From contig JANVCC010000021.1 of the NCBI GenBank assembly GCA_025345505.1, positions 30,819,365 to 30,883,364 on the forward strand: a stretch of DNA of 64,000 nt, in the 5' to 3' direction. This DNA comes from Todiramphus chloris collaris (lineage: Eukaryota > Chordata > Aves > Coraciiformes > Alcedinidae). The notes under the pieces were generated by a model. It had not been told where the DNA came from. It saw only the letters and a program-made list of their open reading frames with translations, and did no database searches. Positions 23,931 to 34,394 of this stretch are shown here, one piece after another. How positions within the stretch are numbered: position 1 is the stretch's first letter; each line of letters begins with the position of its first letter. The position numbers were made by a program, and so were the translations under genes.

Positions 23931-25393
23931 CTGAGATAAAACCATCCGAGTCCCTCAGCAGTCTTAATATGTTTTAAAAATATATGCATGTATCTGTATA
24001 TAAAATGTATGCACTATATATAAACATACATATATATATAATTCTATATGTAGAATATTAACTTAAACTCATGCTTGGATGCAGGTTCAAGTTCTCACCT
24101 GCCTGCATGTCTACACCTGATTAGAAAATTTAGTGATGCTAGCCAGTGATGCTAACTGATGAATTTAAATGGTATGCCTCTGTTATAATGTTGCATTTCA
24201 GCTCACTGTCACGTTCTTACTCTCAGGTTCTACCCTGATAAACGTCTGGTGTCCTATTACAGTGGAGTGCACACTGCAATTCACAAAGCAGGTCTCACTT
24301 TTAAAAAATATTTTCCTGACAGTATGATGACACTACTGCAGGAGCATGGTGGGCACAAGAGAGCTGTCTTTACAGCAGCTGGTGGATGCTGTGGCCACAG
24401 TCCAACGGAGTCAGTATTAGAGGCTTAGCTGCACTATCTCATAACTTTATTCTAGACTGTAACCTGGATTTCTTTCCTTTAGAAAGAAACATTTGTGGAA
24501 AAGATTGTGGATAAAAAAGAATCCTGGTGCTTATCCAAGTCTTGTCCAAGTAGAGGACTGGACCTTGAAGAGAGGTGAGAGATAGACCAATACAGATATG
24601 ACCAAAGAAACAGTCTGGATCAGCATCAGGAAGAAGATTTTCAGGACAGAGTTTAAGCTTATGAAGAAAATGAATGCTGCTGTCTGGCAGATGCCCAAAG
24701 TCAATGTTAACAAAGATGCCAACTAGTAGGAGAATAACATGAAGGTGAAAAATATCCTTGTCTAAATCCAAATATGTCCTTCTATAGCAATGAGACTAAA
24801 CCCACTGCAATATGCCCTGAAATACAAGCCTCTGCAAAAGCTCTGATTTTCACATCACACTAGATCAAACCCCACAGCTTGTCTCACTGAAGCAGCCTAA
24901 TAGGCAACCTTCTTAGGAGGTGATTCTGGCAGTGAGCTCCTGGAGTCTTTTTGCAGCTTAAGGTATCCTGTGCAGTCAAGCATGCCTGTGCCAGGAATAA
25001 AAATACAGTGAACATGTTTCTCTGTATACATTGAAAAGAGGACAGCAATCTCAACATTAAAACTCCAAACGTCTCTCCACAAATCATGCCCCTAATTTCT
25101 CACCCTCTAGGAGACCATGTGGTGTCAGGTCCAAACTGCTGGCATGCAGAAGAAGGTATAACATGGAGTTCAGTATCAAAAAGATTTCAAGAGCACAATG
25201 TATTGTGAACCCAAAAAATGCTTGCTGGCAAACTCTTTTACTCCCACTACGGTTCATCTGGGTTTATGCTAGTCTAGCATTGCTTACTTGTCAAATGCAC
25301 AGTCACTGTAATTTTTGACACTTCATCAGCCTCATCCTCTTCTGCAAGCTTTGTTTTCAAAAGATAATCACAATCCTCAGAGTAAAACAAACT

Positions 25394-25478
25394 TTGGAGA
25401 GGTTTCTTCATTATAGGAAGTTTAGTCCTCTGTATTCTAAAGTCAGGGAACAGTCAGCCACAAGAGAAGACATGGAAT
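25394..25478. repeat. 85-bp direct repeat, copy 1
   Basis: It begins ttggagaggtttcttcatta and ends catggaat. It matches 25983-26067 at about 77 of 85 positions without gaps. Sequences on either side do not match those around copy 2. Confidence 0.92.
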
Positions 25479-25982
25479 AAATAGAGTTTTGCAGTAATTT
25501 TGGGTAATTTTCATGTTTGATCTGGAGGCAAGATATCATCAGTTAGCTGCTATATCATGTAGGATAGATACTAGCAAAATAACAAGTGGAGACCTTGTTT
25601 CAGCAAATTTCTCACAACTCCGCCAATTTCTTGGTCCTATTAAAACAGTCCTTTCATTGCCCTTCAAACTTAAAACCACTTAGACTGTCATATTTCATGT
25701 GTTTTAAGTGCTCAAAATTATCTAGACCAATTTGAATCACCTGTAATGATGGAAATGCTCCCATCAGTACACTAATACAGTCAACTCTTGGGTATATATA
25801 GCCCAGCCCACTTAGATATGTAGGAGGCATTACTGTGTGAGACACTTCTCATTGAAACCTGTCTCCTGCTATCAAATGCCTGTTCCATTTCTCAGTAGTC
25901 TACTCAGAGTAACAAGTAGTTTTATTCCATTTGTTGTTTGCGTCAGACTAGAAACAGACAGCAATGAAACATTGAGAGGTTG

Positions 25983-26067
25983 TTGGAGAGGTTTCTTCAT
26001 TATAGGGAGTTTAGTCCTCTATATTATAAAGTCAGGGAACAACCAACCACAAGAGAGGAAATGGAAT
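25983..26067. repeat. 85-bp direct repeat, copy 2, abutting a CR1
   Basis: This is the partner of 25394-25478, 589 bp downstream in the same orientation. Its right end (aaatggaat) overlaps the start of recognisable CR1 ORF2 sequence (MECICTNGCIYTN). The unit may therefore include the 5' edge of a CR1 copy. Confidence 0.92.
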
Positions 26068-29000
26068 GCATCTGCACTAATGGTTGCATCTACACTAATG
26101 CATGCAGCATGGGAAACAAAGGAGCTGGAGGTCATTGTGTGGATGGAAAACTATGAAATAGTCACCATCACAGAAACGTGGTGGGATGATTCACACAATT
26201 GGAGTGCTGCGATTGACAGCTACCAACTTTTCAAAAGAGATAGGCAAGGCAGGAGAGGCAGTGGTGTGGCTCTCTATGTTAGGGGGAGATATGAATGCAT
26301 AGAAATGATTGTGATGACAGTGTTGAAAGCTTATGGGTTACAATCAAGGCAAAGACTGGTAAGAGAGAAATCACTGTGGGAGTCTGCTACAGACCACCCA
26401 ACCAGGATGAAGAGGTGGATAAAATATGTTATAGGCAGTTGGGTGAGACTTCACAGTCTCTACCCTAGTTCTTGTGGATGACTTCAACTTCCAGGAAGTC
26501 TGCTGGAAATATAATACAGCAGAGAGGGAATAGTCCCAGAGGTTCCTGGAGTGTGTGGGAGATTACTTCCTGACGCAGATGATGAGGGAGCCAACAAGGG
26601 GAAGTGCGCTCCTGGACATACTACTTGTTAACAAAGGTCTTGTGGGGGATGTAATGGTTGGAGGCCATCTTGGACAAAGTGATCATGGAATTACAAGAGT
26701 TTTCAATTCTTGGTGAAGCAAGGAGGGGAATCAGCAGAACTGCCACCTTGGACTTCTGGAGGGCAGACTTTGTTCTCTTTCGGACCATGGTTGCGAGTCC
26801 CTTGGGAGGCAATTCTGGAGGACATAGATGCCCAAGAAGACAGGGCATAGATGTGTCACTGTTTATGCCGGGAGCGGAGAGATGCAGCAACATATAAATT
26901 CAGCAAGAGCAGGCAAAAGAAGCAACTTTATTAATTTACAACCCCATTTTATATACCCTAGCCCGATAGGGCAATTGGTCAGTGATCACCCATCTCCTAG
27001 GGTGACTGGCTAAAGTCCTACAGCACCTATTTCAAAATATTTTTACAATGTACCATAAACAGAACTTAGCAAAACACCACGTATTAGTCTAGTTTACAAA
27101 ACCGTCCTACTGTTTCTCATAACATGTGTGAGAAAGGCAGGATTCTCACTGAATATTGCGAGAACCCAGGAAAATCCCTCTGCTAGCAGCTTTTCAGCAT
27201 CCACGTAGATGTCCAGGAAGTCTGGGCATACTTTAAGGAAGTATTTTTAAAGGTGCAGGAGCTGACCATCCCCAAGTCGTGGAAGTCAAGCTGATGGGGA
27301 AAGGGACCAGCTTGGCTGAACAGAGAGCTTTGGCTGGAACTCAGGAACAAAAGGAAAGGTTATGGTCTTTGAAAGAGGGGACAGGCAACTTATGAGGATT
27401 ACAAATCATCAGTGAAGCTGTGCAGGGAGAAAATTGAAAAAGCCAAAGCCCAACTAGCACTAAACTTGGACACTGTGGTACAGTGCAACAATATATGTTT
27501 CTACAAATGCATTACAAGAAGAGAAGGGCTAGAGAGAACCTCCATCCTTTGTTGGATACAAAGGGAAACACAGTGACCAAGGATCAGGAAAAGGCTGAGG
27601 AACTTAATGCCTTCTTTGCCTCAGTCTTTAATAGTAGGACTAGTTGTACCCTGGGCCCAAAGGCCCTTGAGCTGGAAGATAGGGATGGGGTACAGAATAG
27701 GACCTACCTAATCCATGAGGAAATGGTTATGGACCTGCTTCATAAGCTGGACACTCACAAGTGCTGAGGGAGTTTGTGGATGTGGTTGCCAAGCCACTCT
27801 TCATCATCTTTCAGCAGTCCTGGATAACTGGGGATGTCCCAGTGGACTGGAGGCTGGCAAATATGACACCTGTCTTCAAGAAGGGCTGGAATGAGACTCC
27901 TGGTAGCTACAGACCTGTCAGTCTCATGGTCAGTGCCAGGGAAGGTTATGGAACAGATAATCTCGAGAGCCATTATGGAGCAATTAAAGGTCAACCAGAA
28001 GATCAGGCCCAGTCAGCATAGGTTCATAAAAGGCAGATCCTGCTTGACAAACCTGATCTTATTCTATGACGAGGGGACCTGAATGAGGATGGGACTGTCG
28101 ATGTATTCTATCTGGACTTCCGTAAAGCCTTTGACACTGTCCCCCACACCATCCACATGGAGAAGCTGGCTGCCCATGGCTTGGACTGGCATATACTCTG
28201 CTGGGTAAAACACTGGCTGTATGGCTGGGCCCAAAGAGTTGTGGTCAATGGAGTTAAATCCAGCTGGCAGCCAGTCATGAGTGGTGTCCCCCAGGGCTCA
28301 GTACTGGGGCCACTCCTGTTTAACGTCTTTATCCGTGACCTTGATGAGGGAATTGAATGCACCCTCAGTAAGATTGCAGATGACACCAAGTTGGGAGGGA
28401 GTGTTGATCTGCTGGAGGGTAGTAAGGCTCTACAGAGGGACCTGGACAGACTGGGTCAATGGCACAAGGCTAATTGTAAGAGTTACAACAGGGCCAAGTG
28501 TCAGGTCCTGCATTTTGGTCACAACAACCCCAGGCAACGCTACAGGATTGTGGAAGAGTGGCTGGAAAGCTGCCTGGCAGAAAAAGACCTTGGTGTATTG
28601 ATTGACAGTCAGTTGAATATGAGCCAGCAGTGTGCCCAGGTGACCAAGAAGGCCAATAGCATCCTGGCTTGTATCAGAAATTGTACGACCAGCAGGACTG
28701 GGTAAGTAATCCTGCTCTTGTACTTAGCACTGGTGAGGCCCCACCTCACGTACTGTGTTCAGTTTTGGGCACCTCAATACAAAAAGGACACGGAGGTGCT
28801 GGAGCACATCCAAAGGAGGGCAACAAGGCTGGGGAAGGGTTTGGAAACCATACCCTAAGAGGTGTGACTGAGGGAGCTGGGGCTGTTTAGTCTAGGGAAG
28901 AGGAGGCTGAGGGGAGACCTTATTGCGTTCTGCAAATACCTGAAAGGAGGTTGTAGTGAGAGTGGTGTTGGTCTCTTCTCACTGGTGACAGGTGACAGGA

Positions 29001-29262
29001 CAAGAGGAAATGGCCTGAAGTTGCACCAGGGTAAGTTTAGGTTGGATATCAGGAAGAGTTGTTAAGCACTGGAACAGGCTCCCAAGGGAAGTGCTTGAGT
29101 TACCATCCCTGAATGTGTTTAAAAATCGTTTGGATGTGGTGCCTGGGGACATGGTTTAGTGGTAGGTTGTTAGAGTTAAGGTAGTAGGGTTAGGTTGAGG
29201 TTGGTCTGAATGATCTTGATGGTCTTTTCCAACTTGAGAAATTATTTGATTCTGTGATTCAT
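26050..29262 (+). mobile_element. Long CR1 LINE copy with endonuclease and reverse transcriptase, interrupted by a solo LTR
   Basis: This is the most complete CR1 here. Endonuclease motifs are recognisable in broken frames: MECICTNGCIYTN, EIVTITETWWDDSHNW near 26160, TVGVCYRPPNQDEE near 26370-26412, and DDFNFQEVCW near 26475. The reverse transcriptase follows from PGSYRPVSL (about 27900) through [25 protein letters not shown] and the catalytic box IADD (about 28375), then [18 protein letters not shown]. The C-terminal part after 28700 is shifted. The tail is gattctgtgattcat. Multiple stops and frameshifts make it dead. A solo LTR at 26854-27203 splits it within the linker between the two domains. 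Confidence 0.93.
26854..27203 (-). mobile_element. Solo LTR of an endogenous retrovirus, about 350 bp
   Basis: The plus-strand ends are tgtcactg and gcatcca (TG...CA). On the minus strand it reads TATA box (tatataaaa, 26955-26947), poly(A) signal AATAAA (26932-26927), then about 73 nt of U5-like sequence ending ...cagtgaca. The flanks repeat catagatg (26846-26853) and cgtagatg (27204-27211). This is either an 8-bp duplication with one CpG-type change or a 6-bp tagatg duplication with two extra bases. It lies inside CR1 sequence that continues on both sides. No internal retroviral sequence is left. Confidence 0.85.
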
Positions 29263-29449
29263 ACAGCAAAGACCATTTAGAACCTCCCCTTCCTTCTCCT
29301 ATTGCTTTTCAATTACTACTTGATTACTGCAAGTCTAATGTTCATGTTTAAGAAGAGCAGAGTCACAACTCCTGACTCTCCAAAGCACATAGAAGATCTG
29401 TGAGACCCAGAGGATCAAAAAAAGGGTTAGAGATATAAACTCTGTGTAA

Positions 29450-29951
29450 CCAAATCTAGCATTCTGTCGCTGAAGTGAACAGCTCCAGTGTCAGCATGAT
29501 CCACAGCAGAGCACTACAGAGGAATTTCCTGAACTGGAGAAACCCCAGAAAGGCTAAGAGAGGCACCAGAAGCCTGCAGTTCTGGCAACAGTGGCTGAGG
29601 AGACCTGGGCGGGACTAGGAGAAACAGTGGTCAAGCCCTCCCCGCCCTGCCCGCAACTTACAGAGGCCCCTGGTGAGTGCTGGTGACCAGGAGCACCACA
29701 AATAGGGTAGGAAAACAGAGCATGGTGAGTCTGCAAACGTGTGACATGGCAGGGTGTGCCACACAGTTTGCATGGCAGTTCACATGGAAGGGGATGCAGG
29801 AAGGGTGATAAGGCTCTGACAGCTCAACCAGGAAGTGATAGTATCCATGTAGCAGAAAGCCATGGTCTCTCTAAGCTCTGCACCCACCACGACTGACTCA
29901 GCTTCCCAGACAGAGCTCCAGTGGGAACACACTGCAACCCAGGTGTCAGAC
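29450..29951 (+). other. GC-richer block upstream of a CR1, possibly a CR1 5' region
   Basis: About 500 bp, richer in G and C than the intron, joins directly to CR1 ORF2 3' sequence at about 29952. It contains an ATG in a good context (gccATGG, 29862-29864) that opens [20 protein letters not shown]. The frame continues [11 protein letters not shown] and runs a short way into the CR1 part before a stop near 30033. The phrase resembles, from memory, the start of avian CR1 ORF1, but I cannot verify this. If right, the copy is a CR1 with a large internal deletion. Otherwise it is an unrelated insertion or a local GC island. Confidence 0.4.
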
Positions 29952-30690
29952 TGCTATGCTATAGGCTGGGTGAAGAGTGGCTGGAAAGCTGCCCAGCAGA
30001 AAAGGACCTGTGGGTGTTGGTTGACAGCCAGCTGAACATGAGCCAGCAGTGTGCACAGGTGGCCAAGAAGGCCAAAGGCATCCTAGTTTCTATCAGGAAT
30101 ACAGTGTCCAGCAGGACTAGGGAAGTGATTGTCCTACTGTATTCATCACTGGTGAGGCTACACCTCAAATACTGTATTCAGTTTGGGGCATCTCACTACA
30201 AGAAGGTCATTGAGGTGCTGGATTGTGTCCAAAGAAGGGCAACAAAGCTGGTGAAGGGTCTGGAGCACATATCTTCTGAGGAGCAGCTGAGGGAACTGGA
30301 GTTGTTTAGCCTGGAGAAAAGGAGGCTGAGTGGAGACCTTATAGCTCTCTATAACTATATGAAAGGATGTTGTAGCGAGGTGGGAGTTGGTATGTTCTTC
30401 CAAGTAACAAGGAACCAGACAAGATGAAATGATCTCAAGTTGTGCCAGAGGAGGTTTAGATTGGACATTAGGAAAAAGTTCTTCACCAAAAAGTCTGTAA
30501 AGAACTGAAACAGGCTGAGGTAAAGAACTGGAACAGGGAAGTGATTGAGTCACCATCCCTGGAAGCATTTAAAAGACATATAGATATGTCACTTCAGGGC
30601 ATGGGTTAGTGGCAGACTTGGTAGTGTTATATTAACAATTTAATTCAATGATCTCAAGGGTCTTTTCCAATCTAAATGATTCTGTGATCC
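29952..30690 (+). mobile_element. CR1 LINE 3' fragment
   Basis: It begins [19 protein letters not shown] and continues with [33 protein letters not shown] and [15 protein letters not shown] in a single open frame to 30427. The C-terminal RLDIRKKFFTKK-like block, a short internal duplication (gtaaagaactg near 30497 and 30521) and the tail tgattctgtgatcc follow. It is closely similar to the corresponding part of the 26-29 kb copy. Confidence 0.93.
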
Positions 30691-31405
30691 ACTTAGGCTT
30701 CTGGCAATGACAGAACTGCTGCCTGAATTCATAAAACATAATCAGTTGCTTAAATATATGATAAAATGGATTACAAAATATTTAGCAAAATAAATTTGAT
30801 GTTTATGAATTATTAATCTTCAGTAGCCTTACCATAAGACAAGTGTTTAAGGTCATTACAGAATCAGCAGAAAAGGCTGTGAGAAAATTCAGAATGACAT
30901 TGCTGCCCATCTGAATTAGGAAGCTTAAAAATCAGGAAAACAGACATATTTTCAGAACATTCTTCACTGAGTAGGAAGACTGTTCCACAAAGCTAACTCA
31001 AAGCTGTTGTTATGAAGATGAAGCAATGACCTTGATGAAATAAAATTAATAACAAGCCCATCCACAATAATGCAGATGATGTCTGCATTATTAATTTATT
31101 AATAGATAAATAATTAATTAATAGACTTCAGGATGTCAACAATAATGTAGAGAATATACCTAAACAAAGTCTTTCATCTAGAAAAGTCCACTTAAACATT
31201 GTGTTGAATTTTTATTTTTTGAAAGATTGTATGCATTATTTATTTTTCTGTATTAGCATCTTAAAATATTTAATATGAATAAAATTAATATAAAGACTCC
31301 TGTCTTTACTGGAAAGTCTTTAAATTAAGATTTTGATAGTCAGATCATGCCCATTGTCCTGATTGCCCCATTGTCATTTAATTAGCAGATGAGATCTGTA
31401 AGTTC

Positions 31406-31700
31406 TCAGAGTAGAGTAGGAGTAATTCAGTTGGAAGGGACCTACAATGATCAGGCAGTCCAACTGCCTGACCAACTGAGGGCTGACCAAAAGTTAAAGC
31501 ATGTTGTTTTGTGCATTGTTCAAATGCGTCTTAAATACTTATGGGCTTAAGGCATCAACCACTTCTCTGGGAAACATGCCCCAGTGTTTGTCTTGGTAAA
31601 GAAATGGTAAAGTCTCTTGGTAAAGAAATCCTTCAGTGTAAACCTCCCCTGGAACATCTTTGAACCCCCATCCTGTCACTGGATGCAAGGGAGAGAGATG
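31406..31700 (-). mobile_element. CR1 LINE 3' fragment
   Basis: Minus-strand CR1 end with ttggaagggacctacaatgatc, ggctgaccaaaagttaaagc and the gcccatgccccagt-like block, then aacctcccctgg. It resembles the copy at 570-870. A 16-bp stretch, ggtaaagtctcttggtaaag, is internally repetitive. The tail is degraded to agagtagagtaggagtaat. Confidence 0.78.
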
Positions 31701-33950
31701 TTTTCTGCGCAGATATTTTCTGTTTAGACTTGATTATGTAAAGCTGCAGCTGGTGGATTGGTTGAAATGTTCTAGTAAATTTTACTTGCTTTACAATTTG
31801 CAGGCTGGTCATTTGTGCTGAGAGTCACTGAAGTCAGGGAATAAGATTTTTAACTTGGCTCAGTGTTTTATGGAAAAAGGTCTGGAGAATTCAAGACTCG
31901 TATGAAATGATGCAACTGGCCTGTTTGCAGTGACAGCAAGTACTAAAAATGCCTATAGTGACTAATGATTTCTGATGAGAAATCCTAGGCCTAGATCTCT
32001 CACTGTAGAAAGACTGCCATAAAATAGATTTAAAAAGACATCACTTCCCCATTCTTCTTCATTCAGTCTCAGCACCCCTGGAGAGTCTATGGGCATTCTA
32101 GTGCTGGGAACTGAACTGACTGAGGTATGTAAAATAAAATTCAGCCAAAAAAGACTAGAAGACATTTTGCCCATTGACAAGATACTTATAATATTTTATC
32201 TGGTTCTATCATTTCTTTTTCATCTAGTAGCTGATTTCATCTAAGGACTACAGTAACTTAAGAGGTCTTCTGTTCTTGTCTGCATTGCAGTCTGAAATGT
32301 ATTACATTCATGTTCATGAAGCTAAAGTCCATTTTATAGGATTGGTACCTATTCCACTTTGTATTGCTATTATTATTATTATTATTATTGATTAGCAAAG
32401 CACCTTACTAGATAAAGAGAATCCAGGCACTCAGGAATTGCTGGATTAGATCCTTAATGTATAATTTAATAAAATATTGTGGCAAACTCAGACTTAACCA
32501 ATATTTTAAAATATTCAAAGACTGTATTCATTATGTTAGTTAGATTTTTTTGAAATCACGATGATGTAACTTTTAAACTGTGCTGTATAGGATTGGACTA
32601 GAAAGCATTATAGAATTCATAGGCCACAGTTCTAGGTTTTAACATTAATAGTTTCCACATATAAATAATTTCAAACATTATAACAAGGATTTATTAATAT
32701 ACATCATTGTCATATGCCCTGCAGCATCACCAAACAACTGTATCAAAATATCTGTATTTTTATTCTTTCAAACCTAAGGATTATTGCATTTACAATTTTA
32801 AATTAGGGGTAAAAAGGTAAATAAATAAATATATCAATTTAATATATATGAATGCAAACGTTGCTTCATATATCTTATGGCTTCATAAAACTAGCAAGGT
32901 ATTTAATACATGCAATTGAACTGTACATTATTGCTGCTCTACTGCACTTAGATACAAATTAAAAATACATTATATCTTTTTTAGTTCAATTAAAAAAAAG
33001 TTATTGTTTTATGGAGTTTCCACTTAGTTCATTGCTCTTTTGTTTCAAAGAATGAATGACTCCTAAAAGAATTATTTTCACATGAAATTATAACCTTTTA
33101 TTATAATCCAAACAGCTGGCAAAACTTAATAATTGTGTTGATTCTTTCTGTAGGGATATTTAAACTTTGGAAATGAAGGACTGTTATGTGTATGTAAAAA
33201 GAAAACATTGGTTACATTTCAGGTGAATTATCAAGTCTTTTTCTAAGGATTAATTTAAACTCATCTGTCCTATAAATATTCATGCTTCTGCTTTAAAGTA
33301 ACTTTTCCTACACTCATATTACAATTAATGTCATTTATTACTCCTTCACTTTCTGGAATCTACTTAAGTTAATTATGCTTCCTTTATCCCTTTTTTTGTT
33401 AATAAACTCTTCATTTTGAATCTCATCTTTGTATATTACATGCAAGTTACTTTTAACAGCAGAGGCTTAATGTCTTTTTCATGATTAATTGGTAAGTTAT
33501 TTTATACATAATGATCTTCATAGCTTTTGAGTTCATCTGTAAAAATAATTCAAATTACTAAGTTCAGAAGAAAATGGTTTTGACTGTGTATTGAAACATT
33601 ATTTTTATTTGTAAATACAATAGTCTGTACTTCCAGTAGAAATATGTCTGAAAAAAACAACATGAGTACCTAAAATAAGAAAGAAAATATGAACCCAAAT
33701 TAAAACATAACTTCTAATCTTTGAAGAAAATACCATGTAATGTCACAATTTTTATTTTTTTTTTTTTTAACTCTGTATAAGAGATTGGAATCAAGTGTAA
33801 CAGAATAATTAATCTTAGATAGTTATGTTACTGAAGTGTAAAAATAAATCATAAAGTTAAAGCATACTGTTTTTCAGACTTCCAATACTTTGATTCTATC
33901 GGGGCTGTTCAGGTTTCTTTTTCACTTTCCTTAGGGGGGGGAAAAAGTAA

Positions 33951-33984
33951 TATATATACATACACACACACACACATATATATA
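33951..33984. repeat. (TA)n/(CA)n compound microsatellite
   Basis: TA units, then TACACACA units, then TA units run directly into the T-run that makes the decoy splice site. Confidence 0.93.
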
Positions 33985-34007
33985 TATTTTTTTTTTTTTT
34001 TCCCCAG
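33985..34007 (+). promoter_or_regulatory. Decoy 3' splice site upstream of the KLHL1 34170 exon
   Basis: An unbroken T-run is followed by ccccagg, giving a textbook acceptor with its AG at 34006-34007. It lies 163 nt before the start of the true exon. If used, the frame from the previous exon would read into a TAA within about 18 codons. The true site has a poorer pyrimidine tract. Whether it is ever used cannot be judged from sequence. Confidence 0.5.
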
Positions 34008-34169
34008 GGACTATTTTCTCTAAAGAAACAAAGAAATATTTGTCAATATGTTGGAAGTAACCAGAAAACCATATAAATGTTTTGACACTTTGGGAAAAAA
34101 AAAAAGAGAGAGACAATGCCAATTTTGTATACCTTTTGTATACATTATCCTATTATTATATCTCATCAG

Positions 34170-34394
34170 GTGCTACAACTATTGAAAAGTATGATCTCAG
34201 AACAAATATATGGATTCAGGCTGGAGTGATGAATGGCAGGAGGCTTCAGTTTGGTGTCGCTGTCATCGATGACAAGCTGTTTGTCATTGGAGGCCGGGAT
34301 GGTTTAAAGACATTAAACACTGTTGAATGTTACAATCCAAAGACCAAGGCGTGGACTGTGTTACCACCTATGTCAACACATAGGCATGGCTTAG
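34170..34394 (+). CDS. KLHL1: KLHL1 internal exon: rest of Kelch blade 1 and blade 2
   Basis: This 225-bp exon follows ctcatcag (AG at 34168-34169) and ends before gtaagg. It enters and leaves in phase 1. The first G comes from the previous exon to make the glycine codon GGT, and the last G joins GA of the next exon to make GGA. It encodes [18 protein letters not shown], then [35 protein letters not shown] and [17 protein letters not shown]. These show the Kelch hallmarks: a double glycine (IGG), spaced Tyr and Trp residues, and a PM-type loop. Because the exon is a multiple of three and symmetric, skipping it would keep the frame but remove 75 residues and break the propeller. The 3' splice site has only a modest pyrimidine tract, and a stronger-looking site lies just upstream (see 33985-34007). 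Confidence 0.94.

Larger units (their letters stand above)
6322..34169 (+). other. KLHL1: KLHL1 intron of 27,848 bp
   Basis: This phase-1 intron starts gtatta and ends ctcatcag. It carries most of the transposon load of the window. Stretches where I see only unique AT-rich DNA and simple repeats are 6322-10610, 11110-11800, 12285-13560, 14440-17095, 17660-21860, 23935-25390, 25479-25982 and 31705-33950. The 29280-29950 block is GC-richer than its surroundings and is described separately. Open frames in these stretches are short and show no family resemblance, apart from the relic at 10.6-11.1 kb. Confidence 0.88.

Noticed and set aside
24439-25087. Minus-strand frames with hydrophobic runs, considered as a receptor-like or retroviral pseudogene
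   Set aside because: Frames are short and overlapping, with no family motif I can name and no repeat boundaries.
25837-26481. A 214-residue frame that could be taken for a gene
   Set aside because: Its second half is CR1 endonuclease (ITETWWDDSHNWSAAID) and its first half is the noncoding duplicated segment, so it is a chance fusion.
26621-26897. Frames on both strands between the CR1 endonuclease and reverse transcriptase parts
   Set aside because: They are shadows of the broken CR1 ORF2 and the solo LTR.
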